Positions 26,641 to 39,585 of a stretch of DNA of 64,000 nt are shown here, in pieces. The position numbers and the translations under genes were made by a program. Each line of letters opens with the position of its first letter. The first letter of the stretch is position 1. Origin of the DNA: Candidatus Mailhella excrementigallinarum (GTDB taxonomy: Bacteria > Desulfobacterota > Desulfovibrionia > Desulfovibrionales > Desulfovibrionaceae); NCBI GenBank assembly GCA_944324075.1, contig CALUUZ010000002.1, positions 357,879 to 421,878 on the forward strand, read 5' to 3'. The notes under the pieces are model-generated. The model ran no database searches. It saw only the letters and a program-made list of their open reading frames with translations, and was not told the origin of the DNA.

Positions 26641-28191
26641 CTACTTTCCGCCGAACAGACCGCCCAGAATGCCCCGCATGAGTGACTGGCCGATTTTGCG
26701 GCCTACGGTATTGGTCACCGTGCGCCTGGCTGAACGGGCCACATCGTCGAGTACCGCGCCGAAAATATCATTTTTTTTCTCTTCCCTGCGGCGGCGGGCT
26801 TCTTCCCTTTCGCGCTTCTGCTCTTCCCTGCGGCGTTTTTCTTCATCCTTTTCACGGCGCAGGGCATCCTCCTCCCGCTGACGCGCCTGAAAACGTCCGG
26901 TCAGCATTTCGTAGGCGGATTCCCGGTCGATGGGCGTATCGTATCGTCCCGCCATGCGGGAAGAGGCTATGGCGGCGGAGCGCTGCGCATCGTCCGCCGG
27001 GCCGACCTGAGATTCCGGCGGCAGAACCAGCGCGCGTTCCACCATGTCCGGCGAGCCGCTGGGGGTGAGGAAGGAGATCAGGGCTTCGCCGGTGTTCAGG
27101 CTGCCAATGGCCTGCACCGTATCAATATCCGGATTTTGGCGGAAGGTTTCCGCCGCAGCGCGCACGGCTTTCTGATCGCGCGGCGTATAGGCGCGCAGAG
27201 CATGCTGCACGCGGTTGCCCAACTGGGAAAGCACACTGTCCGGCACGTCCGCCGGGTTCTGGGTGATGAAATAAAGTCCGACGCCCTTGGAGCGGATCAG
27301 GCGCGTGACCTGCTCAATTTTCTCCAGCAGGGGTTCGGGCGCATCGTCAAACAGCAGATGGGCCTCGTCGAACATCAGCACAAGGCGGGGTTTGTCCTGG
27401 TCACCTGTTTCGGGCAGCCGTTCATAAAGCTCGGAGAGCAGCCAGAGCAGCAGGGCGGCATAGGTGCGCGGCCTGCTGATCAGGCGGTCGGCGGCGAGGA
27501 TGCTGATAATTCCCCTCCCCTCAATGTCGTTCAGCATGAGGTCTTCAATGCGCAGGGCCGGCTCGCCGAAAAAGGCTGCCGCGCCGTCTTCCTCCAACTG
27601 GAGCAGCGCGCGCTGAATTGCTCCTGCGCTGGCCGGGGATATATGCCCGTATTCCCTGAAACTGTCCTTGTCTTTCTGCGCAAGGGTAAGCATGGCCCGC
27701 AGATCTTTAAGATCAAGGAGCAGCAGGCCCTGATCATCGGCCGCCCGGAACACGATATTCAGAATGCCGCTCTGCACCTCGTTGAGCTTGAGCAGACGGG
27801 CCAGAAGCAGCGGGCCCATATCGCTGATGGTGGCCCGCAGGGGATGCCCCTTTTGTCCGGCCACGTCCCAGAAGCAGACCGGGCAGGCCCGGTTGACATA
27901 GCCCTGATCCGCCAGGCCGAGTTCCCTGATCCGGGCTGCGATACTGCCGTCGGGATGACCTGGCAGGGCAAGGCCGGAGAGGTCGCCCTTGATGTCGGTA
28001 AGAAAAACGGGCACGCCGAGGGCGCTGAAACTTTCGGCCATGTTCTGGAGTGTCACGGTCTTGCCTGTGCCGGTGGCTCCGGTGATCAGGCCGTGTCGGT
28101 TGGCCATGCGGGGATCAAGGCAGAGTTCCTTCATGGTGCCGTCCTTCTGCGGGGCGGCTGCGATGAACAGGCGCTTGTCGGATGTGAGCAT
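26641..28191 (-). CDS. HerA/FtsK-like ATPase, DUF853 (YjgR) family
   Basis: 516 residues. Walker [16 protein letters not shown] near residue 38, Walker [18 protein letters not shown], and the typical [24 protein letters not shown] charged coiled-coil-like linker (about 440-480, rich in R/E/K) leads to a short glycine-rich tail. E. coli YjgR is the nearest named relative; the cellular function is not established. The ATG at 28191 has GGAG upstream. It lies about 100 bases after the carA terminator, so it has its own transcript. Confidence 0.88.
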   Translation of the reverse strand: MLTSDKRLFIAAAPQKDGTMKELCLDPRMANRHGLITGATGTGKTVTLQNMAESFSALGVPVFLTDIKGDLSGLALPGHPDGSIAARIRELGLADQGYVNRACPVCFWDVAGQKGHPLRATISDMGPLLLARLLKLNEVQSGILNIVFRAADDQGLLLLDLKDLRAMLTLAQKDKDSFREYGHISPASAGAIQRALLQLEEDGAAAFFGEPALRIEDLMLNDIEGRGIISILAADRLISRPRTYAALLLWLLSELYERLPETGDQDKPRLVLMFDEAHLLFDDAPEPLLEKIEQVTRLIRSKGVGLYFITQNPADVPDSVLSQLGNRVQHALRAYTPRDQKAVRAAAETFRQNPDIDTVQAIGSLNTGEALISFLTPSGSPDMVERALVLPPESQVGPADDAQRSAAIASSRMAGRYDTPIDRESAYEMLTGRFQARQREEDALRREKDEEKRRREEQKREREEARRRREEKKNDIFGAVLDDVARSARRTVTNTVGRKIGQSLMRGILGGLFGGK

Positions 28192-28289
28192 GGGGAGGTC
28201 TCCTGCAGGAAGTTGCGGAAGTGGAGGGAATACGGCCGGAACGCATGCTGTTCAGTGCAGGAACTGGCCGGCGGCTTGTCCAGAGGATG

Positions 28290-28322
28290 AAAAACAGGGG
28301 ACACCCGTGAGGATGTCCCCTG
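28290..28322 (-). terminator. Terminator after carA
   Basis: CAGGGGACA / TGTCCCCTG, 9-bp stem with a 10-base loop, followed on the minus strand by TTTTT. It ends the car operon 45 bases after carA. Confidence 0.85.
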
Positions 28323-28366
28323 CAAGAAGACCGTTTACTGCGCTTTGCGCGGAATGGGACGAGCTG

Positions 28367-29518
28367 CTATGAGCTGCTCTTGTTCATCAGCATATCCTTG
28401 AAGCTGCCGAAGAAGCTCTGGCAGTCCGTGGGGCCGGAAGCCGCCTCGGGATGATGCTGTACGGTGATGATCGGCCTGGTTCTGTGCCGGAAGCCTTCCA
28501 GCGTGCCGTCATTGAGGTTGACGTGGGTGGGGATGAGGTCGCCTTCCGCGATGACATGGAATCCATGATTCTGGGAAGATATCTCCACCTTGCCGCTGAT
28601 CAGATTCTTGACCGGATGATTCACGCCATGATGACCGAATTTCAGTTTTTCCGTCCGTCCGCCCAGCGCCAGGGCCAGAAGCTGATGTCCGAGGCAGATG
28701 CCCGCCACGGGGTAACGCCCGGCCAGTTCCCGGATGATGGCGATTTCATCCGTCAGAGTGGCCGGATCGCCGGGGCCATTGGAGAGGAAGATGCCGTCGG
28801 GGTTCACCGCGTCCACCTGCGCGGGAGTGAAATCGGGCGGAACAATGAGCATGTCCAGGCCGTATTCACGCATCTTGCGCAGGATGTTCCACTTGATGCC
28901 GTAGTCGTAGACCACCACTCGCGGATTTTCGGCATGTGTGCCGGGCCAGGCGTAGGTTCCGCCGGCGGAGAGCGCCGCGGGCACGGGCAGGCCGCGCGTC
29001 CCTGCTGTTTCATCCCAGCGATAGGGCGCTTTGGCCGCCACGCGCGGAGTGAGCTTGCGGCCTTCCATGGAGGGCATCTTCCTGGCTTCCGCGATCAGTT
29101 CCTCCGGCTCGAGAATCTTCGTGGAAATCGCGCCGCGCATGGCTCCGGCCTTGCGCAGATGCAGCGTAAGGGCGCGGGTGTCCAGTCCTTCGACGCCGGG
29201 GATCCGATGGCGGGCGAGGAAGGCGGCCAGCGTTTCCGTGGAGCGCCAGTTGGAAGGCTCCTTGCAGCATTCCTTCACCAGCAGGGCGGACATATGCACC
29301 CTGTCGGATTCCATGTCGTCGGGATTGATGCCGTAGTTGCCGATCAGCGGCCAGGTCATGCATACCATCTGCCCCGTGTAGGAGGGGTCGGTGATGAGTT
29401 CCTGGTAGCCGGTCATCGCAGTATTGAAGATCACTTCCCCTCCGGCCAGGTCAATGGGGCCGGTGAAGGATTCGCCTTCCAGAACAAAGCCGTCTTCAAG
29501 GGCGAGCAGGGCTTTCAT
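28367..29518 (-). CDS. carA: Carbamoyl-phosphate synthase small subunit
   Basis: 383 residues. A CarA N-terminal domain is followed by a class I glutaminase with nucleophile Cys in [17 protein letters not shown] and catalytic His-Glu in [13 protein letters not shown]. It delivers ammonia from glutamine to CarB for arginine and pyrimidine synthesis. The start [17 protein letters not shown] is fixed by homology; its ATG and AAAGGAATTTTTG ribosome site are the end of repeat C copy 5. It follows carB, the reverse of the common carA-carB order. Confidence 0.97.
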   Translation of the reverse strand: MKALLALEDGFVLEGESFTGPIDLAGGEVIFNTAMTGYQELITDPSYTGQMVCMTWPLIGNYGINPDDMESDRVHMSALLVKECCKEPSNWRSTETLAAFLARHRIPGVEGLDTRALTLHLRKAGAMRGAISTKILEPEELIAEARKMPSMEGRKLTPRVAAKAPYRWDETAGTRGLPVPAALSAGGTYAWPGTHAENPRVVVYDYGIKWNILRKMREYGLDMLIVPPDFTPAQVDAVNPDGIFLSNGPGDPATLTDEIAIIRELAGRYPVAGICLGHQLLALALGGRTEKLKFGHHGVNHPVKNLISGKVEISSQNHGFHVIAEGDLIPTHVNLNDGTLEGFRHRTRPIITVQHHPEAASGPTDCQSFFGSFKDMLMNKSSS

Positions 29519-29690
29519 CAAAAATTCCTTTGGTTTGAAACCTCCCCCTTCAGGGGGAAAAACGGACCTGACAAAACGGCAAGGCCGATGAAGTCCTTTT
29601 TGGGACCCCCCAGGGAGGGGCAATCCGCACGATCCCCATCCGTCGGCCGCGGAGTCATTCGGCGGATGGGGCGGCTGTGGATTGAAACTT
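29516..29690 (-). repeat. Dispersed repeat C, copy 5, between carB and carA
   Basis: Fills the whole gap between carB (stop at 29694) and carA (ATG at 29518), in the direction of the operon: AGTTTCAATCCACAGCC start, CAATCC/GGATTG hairpin, GACAAAACGGCAAGGCCG word, CCCCCTTCAGGGGG hairpin and the terminal ribosome site plus ATG. Confidence 0.87.
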
Positions 29691-29693
29691 GTC

Positions 29694-32945
<3,252 letters not shown>

Positions 32946-32980
32946 GCCCCTGCTCCTGCTGAAGGGTTGAACTCATCTTT

Positions 32981-33007
32981 ATTATACTGTCATGGAGCGG
33001 GAGGCAA
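32981..33007 (-). promoter_or_regulatory. Candidate carB promoter
   Basis: A perfect TATAAT (32986-32981) on the minus strand, with TTGCCT 15 bases upstream (33007-33002). Transcription would begin about 30 bases before the carB ATG. The spacing is short. Confidence 0.55.
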
Positions 33008-33196
33008 GGGGCGTGATAAGGGGGTGAACCGGGCCTGATCCGTCTGGCCGGAAGTTTTTTTCCCGAAGCGGGGAGCAAGTATCCGTAAGGCGTTGCGGGC
33101 AAATTTCGAAAACGGCAGGGCTTGTTTATTTTCTTTTCTGTGGTAGCTCCATTTTTTCGCGAAGGAACGCGTTTTTTACCTGTAAGGAGTGTAAGG

Positions 33197-33604
33197 ATGA
33201 AAAAGGTCTTGTTTGCTGCGGCAATGGTGCTGGCGTTTGCGGTTTCCGCTTCCGCCGCCGTGAAGGAAGTCGGCCCGGTGACGGTTGACGTCCCCGAAGG
33301 CTGGACGACTCAGGTGCAGGGGCCGGCTTCCATAGTGCTGGCTCCCGATCAGAAGTCGGTGGTGACCGTGGCGCTTGCCCCCGCGTCGGGAGCTACGGCG
33401 CAGACTCTTGCCGAGAATGCGTCCAAGGGGATGGGCGGCAAGGATCTCAAGGCGGATGGCGACGGCTGGGTATATGCCTTTTCGCACAGCGGGGCCCAGG
33501 GCCTTATCAGGGTGAGCGTGCAGAAGGATCAGGCCGTGATATGCACCATGATCGGAGAAAATCCGGAACTGATGGAGATCGCCAGGAGCGTGAAGCTGAA
33601 GTAG
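33197..33604 (+). CDS. Small secreted protein of unknown function
   Basis: 135 residues. A clear signal peptide (MKKVLFAAAMVLAFAVSASA) is followed by about 115 residues of mixed strand/helix sequence with PVTVDVPEGWTTQVQG, the style of small periplasmic proteins. No Cys lipobox. The ATG at 33197 has TAAGGAG upstream; the open frame to 33122 lacks one. Convergent with the HD-GYP gene. I do not recognise a family beyond this. Confidence 0.8.
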   Translation: MKKVLFAAAMVLAFAVSASAAVKEVGPVTVDVPEGWTTQVQGPASIVLAPDQKSVVTVALAPASGATAQTLAENASKGMGGKDLKADGDGWVYAFSHSGAQGLIRVSVQKDQAVICTMIGENPELMEIARSVKLK

Positions 33605-33652
33605 GCGAACCGGCGGCATAGCTGTCAAGATGAACGCGCCGGAGGTGCGACG

Positions 33653-34759
33653 TCACTCCCCCGGCGCGTTCAGGGCTTTCTCCAGGGTGTCTTCATCGGC
33701 AAACCGGCGGGCAATGTCCCGAAAGGTTTCCCCGGTGGCGATGAAGGCATCCACCACATCAGGATCAAACTGGGTGTTCCTGCCCGCGCATATGATGCTG
33801 ACAACCTCCTCATGGGGAAGGGCAGGCTTGTAGACGCGTCTGCTGGTGAGAGCATCGTAGACATCGGCCACGCTCATCAGGCGGGCCGAAAGGGGAATGG
33901 CCTCTCCCCTGATCCCGCGCGGATACCCCTTTCCATCCCATCGTTCGTGATGGCAATAGGCGATATCATGGGCGATACGCAGGAAGGAGTCGCTGCCCAG
34001 CCTGCGCTCGGCGGCAGAAAGCAGATCCCGCCCGTGCACGGTATGCAGCTTCATCTGTTCAAACTCTTCGGGGGTAAGCGGGCCTGCCTTGAACAGAATG
34101 GAATCGGGGGTGGAAACCTTGCCCACATCGTGCAGCGGGGCGGAAAGATAGAGCATTTCAATCATGTTCCTGCTCAGAATCCGCTGGTATCCGGGCAGTT
34201 CAGCCATATGTTCCGCCAGAGTGCGCACATAGTGCTGGGTGCGCTTGATGTGCCCGCCTGTTTCCGGGTCGCGCCATTCGGCAAGGGCGGCCATGGCTTC
34301 AATAGTCACTTCCTGCGTGAGGGAAAGCTGTGCCGTGCGCGCATGAACCAGAAGATCCAGCTGATCCCGGTGCTTCTTCAGTTCTATCTGGTTGCGCACG
34401 CGGGTTTTGACCAGCAGCGGCTGAAAGGGCTTGGTGATGTAATCCATGGCGCCGAGTTCCAGCCCCCGGGCTTCGCTGCCGGCGTCGGTCTGCCCGGTGA
34501 TGAAGAGAACGGGAATGTTCCTGGTGGCGGGATCGGCCTTGAGGCGGCGGCATACCTCATAGCCGTCGATGCCGGGCATGGTGACGTCAAGCAGAATGGC
34601 GTCGGGCGGATGCTCGCCTCCCGCCAGCCTCAGGCAGGAATATCCGTTCTTGGCCACCATGACGGCGTATTCATCCTTGAGCGCTTCCACCAGAATCCAG
34701 ATGTTTTCCGGAGCATCGTCCACGACGAGTACGCGGCTTTTCGTCTTTTGGTCTTCCAT
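33653..34759 (-). CDS. Response regulator with HD-GYP cyclic-di-GMP phosphodiesterase domain
   Basis: 368 residues. Receiver domain (about 8-125) with phospho-Asp in AILLDVTMPGIDGYEV and conserved Lys in MDYITKPFQPL, then an HD-GYP domain (about 155-350) with LHDVGKVSTPD and HHERWDGKGYPRG. It should hydrolyse c-di-GMP when phosphorylated. No adjacent histidine kinase. The PilZ and degenerate GGDEF proteins elsewhere in the window may belong to the same signalling network (inference). Confidence 0.92.
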   Translation of the reverse strand: MEDQKTKSRVLVVDDAPENIWILVEALKDEYAVMVAKNGYSCLRLAGGEHPPDAILLDVTMPGIDGYEVCRRLKADPATRNIPVLFITGQTDAGSEARGLELGAMDYITKPFQPLLVKTRVRNQIELKKHRDQLDLLVHARTAQLSLTQEVTIEAMAALAEWRDPETGGHIKRTQHYVRTLAEHMAELPGYQRILSRNMIEMLYLSAPLHDVGKVSTPDSILFKAGPLTPEEFEQMKLHTVHGRDLLSAAERRLGSDSFLRIAHDIAYCHHERWDGKGYPRGIRGEAIPLSARLMSVADVYDALTSRRVYKPALPHEEVVSIICAGRNTQFDPDVVDAFIATGETFRDIARRFADEDTLEKALNAPGE

Positions 34760-34865
34760 GTGGTGTCCCGCTCCCTGTCAGCGCAGCCGGTCCCTGCGTC
34801 ATGTGCCGCCTGTCGGTAAAACCGCGCATGTCTTTCCGTCGCAGTCTGCCGTCCTGCGCCGGTTT

Positions 34866-34945
34866 CATCAAAGATTTCCTTGCGGCCTGCCGTTCCCTTT
34901 CAGGGGAAGGGCAGACCTGACAAAACGGCAAAGCCGATGAAGTCC
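34866..34945 (-). repeat. Repeat C, half copy 6
   Basis: Only the gene-proximal half remains, pointing at the HD-GYP gene: GGAAATCTTTGATG end, CCCTTTCAGGGG hairpin and the AAAACGGCAAAGCCGATGAA word. The rest of the gap to 35236 shows no gene or recognisable element. Confidence 0.65.
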
Positions 34946-35236
34946 GCTGGCGCGCGGCCCCGCGGTCGCCTTCCCGCGCATGAATTCCACGGGACGGCAG
35001 GGGGGACGGCAACCTTGCCGCTCCTGAAATGTTATCGGCAGGTTGAAGAAAAAGTAAGGGGATGGCGGCGGAAAGCATCTGATGCCGCCGCAGCGCTCAT
35101 GAGGCGTCGAACGGCAGCTTCATGAAGTCCTCCGGCAGGCATGCCCGGCTGCAGAATGTCCGGGGGAAAGCCCGGATTCTCGCGCCCCGGACAAATGCGG
35201 ATTTATTTTTGTCCCGTTTCGGGATACAGGCAGGAC

Positions 35237-35566
35237 ATGAAGGAACGGATCTGGCATGTCTATTTGCTGCGCTGTGCGGATGGCAGCCTGTACTGCGGGG
35301 TAAGTACCGACGTGGAACGTCGGATCCGGCAGCATAACGGGGAATTGACCGGAGGGGCCAGATGCACACGGGCGAGGCGCCCCGTGCGGCTGGCCGCATG
35401 CGCGGCCTGCCCGGATCAGGGGAGCGCGCTGCGTCTGGAACGGAAAATAAAGGCGCTGCCAAAAAGGGAAAAGCTGAAGTTTCTGCGGGAGAAGGGGAAT
35501 ATGCCATGTATTCGGGACGCCGCCCCGGAGCTTCCCGGAGGGAATGATTCCGCGCCTCCCGCCTGA
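35237..35566 (+). CDS. GIY-YIG nuclease family protein (YhbQ-like)
   Basis: 109 residues, the single GIY-YIG domain of the UPF0213/YhbQ group. HVYLLRCADGSLYCGVSTDV gives the GIY-YIG strands (here VYLL and YCGV), with the conserved Arg in VERRIRQHN. Members may act on DNA; the function is not firmly established. The ATG at 35237 matches the family start, though an upstream frame is open to 35141. Confidence 0.87.
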   Translation: MKERIWHVYLLRCADGSLYCGVSTDVERRIRQHNGELTGGARCTRARRPVRLAACAACPDQGSALRLERKIKALPKREKLKFLREKGNMPCIRDAAPELPGGNDSAPPA

Positions 35567-35773
35567 ATGCGCGGGAGGCCGGAGGAACAGACTCACGGAA
35601 CCGGCGGCGGGACGTATTTCTGTCCTTTTCTTTCGCGGGGTCTTCCTGAAAGCCGGAATGTTCCGCCTTGTCCGGTTTGACGCCTCGTGTCCGCTGTCAT
35701 ATGATCCGCCCCCGCATGTGCCGTATTGCGCGTTCCGTCCGGGGCTCGCAGCGGCTTTGCCGGGATTTCCCCG

Positions 35774-35893
35774 AGGGCATTTCGACGGTGAAATGCCCTG
35801 CGGAGTCGAGCAGGCGAGACTCCGCAGGAAGCGTGAAACCTGCGGGCCGGAAATAGGGTCTGGCCGCAAATGTTTTCCATCGCAGAACGCTCC
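35774..35893 (+). repeat. Repeat A, copy 9 with deleted centre
   Basis: Has the left hairpin AGGGCATTTCGACGGTGAAA and the right part CGTGAAACCTGCGGGCCGGA to CGCAGAACGCTCC, but lacks the middle hairpin. It lies 40 bases upstream of tolB, and 35567-35773 holds nothing I recognise. Confidence 0.7.
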
Positions 35894-35935
35894 AGACACG
35901 AACGCCCCCTGTGGCTTGATATTCGAGGTGTTTTC

Positions 35936-37273
35936 ATGAGGTGCAGACTGAACTGGCTCAACTGGCTGAGCGCGGCGGTGCTGATGCTGTGCTGCGCGTT
36001 TGCCGCCGTTCCCGTCCGGGCGGTAACTCTTGTGGATATTTACGGCCCCGGCCAGAACATGGTGAACATGGCCCTGGCCTCTCCGCTTACCGGGCCGGGC
36101 AAGGCCGCGACCGGCCTTGGCAGGGAACTCGGAGCCGCGATGGAAGGGAATCTCGGCTTTCTGCCCTTCATGCGGCTGACGCCGCCGGCCGCCGTCCTCG
36201 GAGGCACGGTGCTGGACGCCTGGCAGGGCGCGGGAGTGGACTTCAAGCGTTTTCAGATTGCCGGGGCGGATCTCCTGCTCACGGCCTACTGGCCCGGTGG
36301 TGACGGACGGGGCGGCGAGGTCGAAATCCGTCTGTTTGAGACGTTTTCCGGCAAGCCGGTGTTCAGCGGCGTCTACAAGGGGGTGACCGGCACGAGCGTC
36401 CCCGCCACGGCGGATCGCATTTGCGCGGACATCATGGAAAGTCTTACCGGCAGCGGCGACTTCTTCCGCTCCACTCTGGCTTTTGTCAAGACTGCCGGTT
36501 CCAAGAAGCGTGATGTCTGGCTGGTCAGCCCCACAGGCAAGGGGCTGCATCAGATTACCAATATTTCCGGCACGGCGCTCTCTCCTTCATGGTCGCCTGA
36601 CGGGCGCTATGTCGTGTTCAGTCATATGGATGACAGCAGCCACGCGCTTGGGGTATGGGATCGTTCGCGCAACCGTGTGCAGCGCATCCGCTTCCCCGGG
36701 AATACCGTCATAGGCCCGGTGTTCATGCCGGACAACAAGGTGGCCGTGGCGCTCTCCACCAACGGCTATCCCAATATCTTCCTGCTGGATCACAAGTTTC
36801 AGCGTGAACGCGTGCTGGAGCAGAGTCCGGGGATTGATGTTTCACCTTCCTTTGACGCCACAGGCACGAAAATGGCGTTTACATCCAGCCGGATGGGCGG
36901 GCCGCAGATTTTCATCAAGGATTTTTCCACCGGACAGGTTCGCCGCGTGAGCATGAACGGCGGCTACAACACTGAACCGGCGCTCAGTCCGGACGGAACA
37001 CTGGTGGCCTTCACCCGGCTGACCCCGCAGGGACACCGGATTTTTGTACAGGATCTGGTGACGGGCATCGAGCGTCAGGTGAGTTTCGGTCCGGGGCGTG
37101 ATGAACAGCCCTCTTTTGCGCCGGACAGCTATTTTATTGCCTTTGCCTCCAATCGCAGCGGACAGCACAGGATTTATCTGACGACCCGGCACGGCGGAGA
37201 ACCCAGGATGGTGCCCACCGGAGGAGGCGCGGCGACATTTCCCCGCTGGGGCAAGATTCCGGAGGAGAAGTAG
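35936..37273 (+). CDS. tolB: Tol-Pal system beta-propeller protein TolB
   Basis: 445 residues. Signal peptide ending near VRA, a TolB N-terminal domain, then WD40-like TolB repeats (SPSWSPDGRYVVFSHM, SPSFDATGTKMAFTSS, EPALSPDGTLVAFTRL, QPSFAPDSYFIAFASN). Periplasmic partner of Pal in outer-membrane invagination and integrity. The ATG at 35936 follows GAGG. pal is 145 bases downstream. Confidence 0.95.
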   Translation: MRCRLNWLNWLSAAVLMLCCAFAAVPVRAVTLVDIYGPGQNMVNMALASPLTGPGKAATGLGRELGAAMEGNLGFLPFMRLTPPAAVLGGTVLDAWQGAGVDFKRFQIAGADLLLTAYWPGGDGRGGEVEIRLFETFSGKPVFSGVYKGVTGTSVPATADRICADIMESLTGSGDFFRSTLAFVKTAGSKKRDVWLVSPTGKGLHQITNISGTALSPSWSPDGRYVVFSHMDDSSHALGVWDRSRNRVQRIRFPGNTVIGPVFMPDNKVAVALSTNGYPNIFLLDHKFQRERVLEQSPGIDVSPSFDATGTKMAFTSSRMGGPQIFIKDFSTGQVRRVSMNGGYNTEPALSPDGTLVAFTRLTPQGHRIFVQDLVTGIERQVSFGPGRDEQPSFAPDSYFIAFASNRSGQHRIYLTTRHGGEPRMVPTGGGAATFPRWGKIPEEK

Positions 37274-37285
37274 GCTGTACGGATC

Positions 37286-37313
37286 TTGACAAGGCGTACC
37301 TTGAAGATAATAT
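37286..37313 (+). promoter_or_regulatory. Candidate pal promoter
   Basis: A perfect TTGACA (37286-37291), then 16 bases, then TAATAT (37308-37313). It would let pal be transcribed more strongly than tolB, with a leader of about 100 bases. Confidence 0.6.
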
Positions 37314-37418
37314 GCATCACAGCCGTGAGCGCCAGCCTTCCCCAAAGGCTGGTTACCTGTGGAACGGCATTTGGGGAAAATATGATTATGAGCCTGTGGA
37401 ACGGCTCAGGAGGATGTC

Positions 37419-37898
37419 ATGAAGAGCTTGAAGACTCTCGGCCTTGTAATGGTGATGGCCCTGGCCCTTGGCCTCGGCGCCGGCTGCTCCAAGAAAACGG
37501 AAATGCAGACTTCCACTTCGACCGAAGATCCGGCGGCTGCGCTGAATGCCGCCGTGCAGACCATCACTGACGGTATCGTGTACTTTGACTATGACAAGTA
37601 CGACGTAAAGAGCGAATATACCGGAATGCTGCAGCAGAAGGCCGAACTCATGAAGGCCTATCCCGACATCCGTGTGCGTATTGAAGGCAACTGCGACGAG
37701 CGCGGCACGCAGGAATACAACCTGGCGCTCGGTGAACGCCGCGCCCGTGCCGTTTATGATTACATGGTCATGCTGGGTGTGAATCCCGATCAGCTTGAAA
37801 TGATCAGCTACGGCAAGGAACGTCCCGCCGTGTCCGGCGACAGCGAGGAAGCCTGGGCGCTGAACCGCCGCGACAACTTCAACGTCATTGCCCGTTAG
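37419..37898 (+). CDS. pal: Peptidoglycan-associated lipoprotein Pal
   Basis: 159 residues. Lipoprotein signal with lipobox LGAGC (Cys 23), then an OmpA-like peptidoglycan-binding domain (GIVYFDYDKYDVKSEY, IEGNCDERGTQEYNLALGER, ISYGKERP). Anchored in the outer membrane and binds TolB. AGGAGG upstream of the ATG. Confidence 0.96.
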   Translation: MKSLKTLGLVMVMALALGLGAGCSKKTEMQTSTSTEDPAAALNAAVQTITDGIVYFDYDKYDVKSEYTGMLQQKAELMKAYPDIRVRIEGNCDERGTQEYNLALGERRARAVYDYMVMLGVNPDQLEMISYGKERPAVSGDSEEAWALNRRDNFNVIAR

Positions 37899-37915
37899 TT
37901 TCCGTTCAAATCACA

Positions 37916-37961
37916 GCAGGAAGGCCGTTCCCGCAAAGGGGGCGGCCTTCCTGCCGTTTGT
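37916..37961 (+). terminator. Terminator after pal
   Basis: GCAGGAAGGCCG / CGGCCTTCCTGC, a 12-bp perfect stem with a 15-base loop, followed by CGTTTGTCG. The T-tract is poor but the stem is very stable. Confidence 0.65.
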
Positions 37962-38253
37962 CGCCTGTGCCGGAGCAAAGCAGCGCGCCTCGGGCAGCGC
38001 CATCAACACGGCTCTGCTGCAGAGCGCTGGGAGAAAATAGGTTGACAAAAGAAAAAGCAGGATGAAATCTTGTTGATAACGCTTCTCTTTTCCATATATT
38101 CCGAACATGGAGAAGGGGTGTGGAATATTTTCCATGGAGAAAGAATTTTCAGTTTTCCCTTGCATGAAGATGAAAATGTTAAAGGAGAAGCTTGCAAAAT
38201 TTTTCTAGATCGGGCATCCCTTTCTGCGCCGTCGCCAAGGCGGGGCAACCAAC
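37962..38253 (+). other. AT-rich leader region upstream of tRNA-Pro
   Basis: Much more AT-rich than its surroundings. It contains TTGATA (38073-38078), a 16-base spacer and TATATT (38095-38100), a good promoter candidate for the tRNA about 150 bases downstream. A 34-codon frame (ATG at 38106, MEKGCGIFSMEKE...) is open just after it but has no ribosome site, so I do not call it. Confidence 0.45.
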
Positions 38254-38330
38254 CGGAGCATAGCACAGCTTGGCAGCGCACCTGCTTTGGGAGCAGGGGG
38301 TCGTCGGTTCAAATCCGACTGCTCCGACCA
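38254..38330 (+). tRNA. tRNA-Pro (anticodon UGG)
   Basis: 77 bases with encoded CCA. Acceptor CGGAGCA pairs with TGCTCCG; the D-arm, anticodon stem CCTGC/GCAGG with loop TTTGGGA (anticodon TGG) and T-arm GTCGG-TTCAAAT-CCGAC are all present. Confidence 0.97.
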
Positions 38331-38338
38331 GTCTTTAT

Positions 38339-38377
38339 CAAGGGTTTCCAGTCATTGACCGGAAACCCTTGTTTTTT
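38339..38377 (+). terminator. Terminator after tRNA-Pro
   Basis: CAAGGGTTTCC / GGAAACCCTTG with an 11-base loop followed by TTTTTT, 8 bases after the tRNA. Confidence 0.93.
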
Positions 38378-38417
38378 GTCGTGCGGCATTTTTGCGGCAC
38401 AGGCATTTTTCCCTGCC

Positions 38418-38632
38418 GGAGCATTCTGTGAGTGCAAGTATCTGCCGGCGATACCCCTGGATTCTGGCCGCAGGTTCCACACCTGAAGCCGTCGCGTGCG
38501 CTGTTGTCCATGCCTGCACCCTGCGGGGTGCCCGTCGGGTGGCAATGCCGCAAGTGAATTGCGGCTGCTCCGGCGTCGCGGCAGGGTCTCGCTCTGCTCG
38601 ACTCCGTAGAGCGTTTCATGAGCGAAATGCTC
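38418..38632 (-). repeat. Dispersed repeat A, copy 10
   Basis: Reverse orientation: GGAGCATTCTGTGAGTGCAA start, an insert of about 40 bases (CACCCTGCGGGGTG hairpin), the GCCGCAAGTGAATTGCGGC hairpin, and a perfect end hairpin GCGTTTCATGAGCGAAATGC. It lies directly beside repeat C copy 7. Confidence 0.75.
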
Positions 38633-38639
38633 TGACATT

Positions 38640-38824
38640 CATCAAAAAATCCCTTGTGGTTTGAGACCTCCCCCTTCAGGGGGAAAAGAGGAGCTGACAC
38701 GACGGCGAAGCCGATGAAATCCTTTTCCGCATTCCCTCCCTTCAGGGAGGGGCAATCCGCACGCCCCCTGTCCGCCGGCTGCTTCAGTCAGTCGGCGGAT
38801 GGGGCGACTGTGGATTGAAACATT
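38640..38824 (-). repeat. Dispersed repeat C, copy 7
   Basis: A full copy, minus orientation, ATGTTTCAATCCACAGTCGC to GGGATTTTTTGATG at 38640. It has no gene behind it; repeat A copy 10 and the tRNA terminator follow. The ribosome site here is altered (AAGGGATTTTTTG). Confidence 0.85.
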
Positions 38825-38979
38825 GAGCATGAAGTATCCGGTGTTGCACTGGCATCAGGAAGCTCTCCGGGAGTTTCCGGCGGGGAAGCCGGTTCCGCCG
38901 GCAGCGGAGCGTTCCGCACTTGACGATCTCCCGGCGTCACGTCAGAATCGGATTTTCAACTTCTTACCCTCAGATCATC

Positions 38980-39585
38980 ATGAATGAACATAACAGTGCG
39001 CATACTCAGGAAATACTTCCCGTCAAACCTGTTTTCGACATGGAGCTGATGCTGGGGCTGCTGCAGGAAACCAGGCTCGGCGGTCAGGTCATGGAAAATC
39101 TTGCCGATGCCTGGGAGCGCTGGCTGCCCCATCTGCATGTCATGAAGCTGGATACGGGAAAAATCCGATATCTCCTTGTATGGCTGGATGAGGATGTGGA
39201 AACGGAAGTGGACGAAACATGGGGAAAATCGGCGACGGAAGGCTTCCGCCTCAATGCCCTGGCTCAGACAATGTGCATGTGCGCGGTCCATCAGGCGGAA
39301 CCGGAAGTGGAGGAGGCGGGCTGTGCGCCCGCTCCCAAACCCACCGAGGCTCTGCGCCATGCGCTGGCTGCCGAAGGCGTGCCGTATCAGGAAGACGGCC
39401 CCACGCTCAGTCGCCGGTATGCCGTGCTTACGCATTTTCCCTTCCGGGGCGCGTGCGATATCTGCTTCCTCCAGCCGGACTGTCCCAAGGCCAACGGCTC
39501 CAGGGACTCTTCATTTCATACCGTGGAGCTTGGCCTTCCGCCTCTGCCCGACGGCGAAACTTCCGACGGCGGCCATGCCCGCTGA
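38980..39585 (+). CDS. Conserved-looking hypothetical protein with C-terminal Cys motif
   Basis: 201 residues, acidic, no signal peptide or membrane segment. The C-terminal part has ACDICFLQPDCPK (C-x2-C and a third Cys seven residues on), suggesting a metal or Fe-S site. The ATG at 38980 lacks a strong ribosome site but begins MNEHNSAHTQEILPVKPVFD in good codon usage. The end overlaps dgkA by 11 nt, supporting co-transcription with dgkA and the methyltransferase. I do not recognise the family. Confidence 0.7.
   Translation: MNEHNSAHTQEILPVKPVFDMELMLGLLQETRLGGQVMENLADAWERWLPHLHVMKLDTGKIRYLLVWLDEDVETEVDETWGKSATEGFRLNALAQTMCMCAVHQAEPEVEEAGCAPAPKPTEALRHALAAEGVPYQEDGPTLSRRYAVLTHFPFRGACDICFLQPDCPKANGSRDSSFHTVELGLPPLPDGETSDGGHAR

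Noticed and set aside
38106..38210. 34-codon AT-rich frame upstream of tRNA-Pro
   Set aside because: No ribosome site and no resemblance to a known peptide; probably part of the tRNA leader.
38640..38824. GGATTGAAAC at the ends of repeat C resembles the end of a type I-C CRISPR repeat
   Set aside because: The copies are dispersed singly, about 180 bp long, without regular spacers or cas genes nearby.
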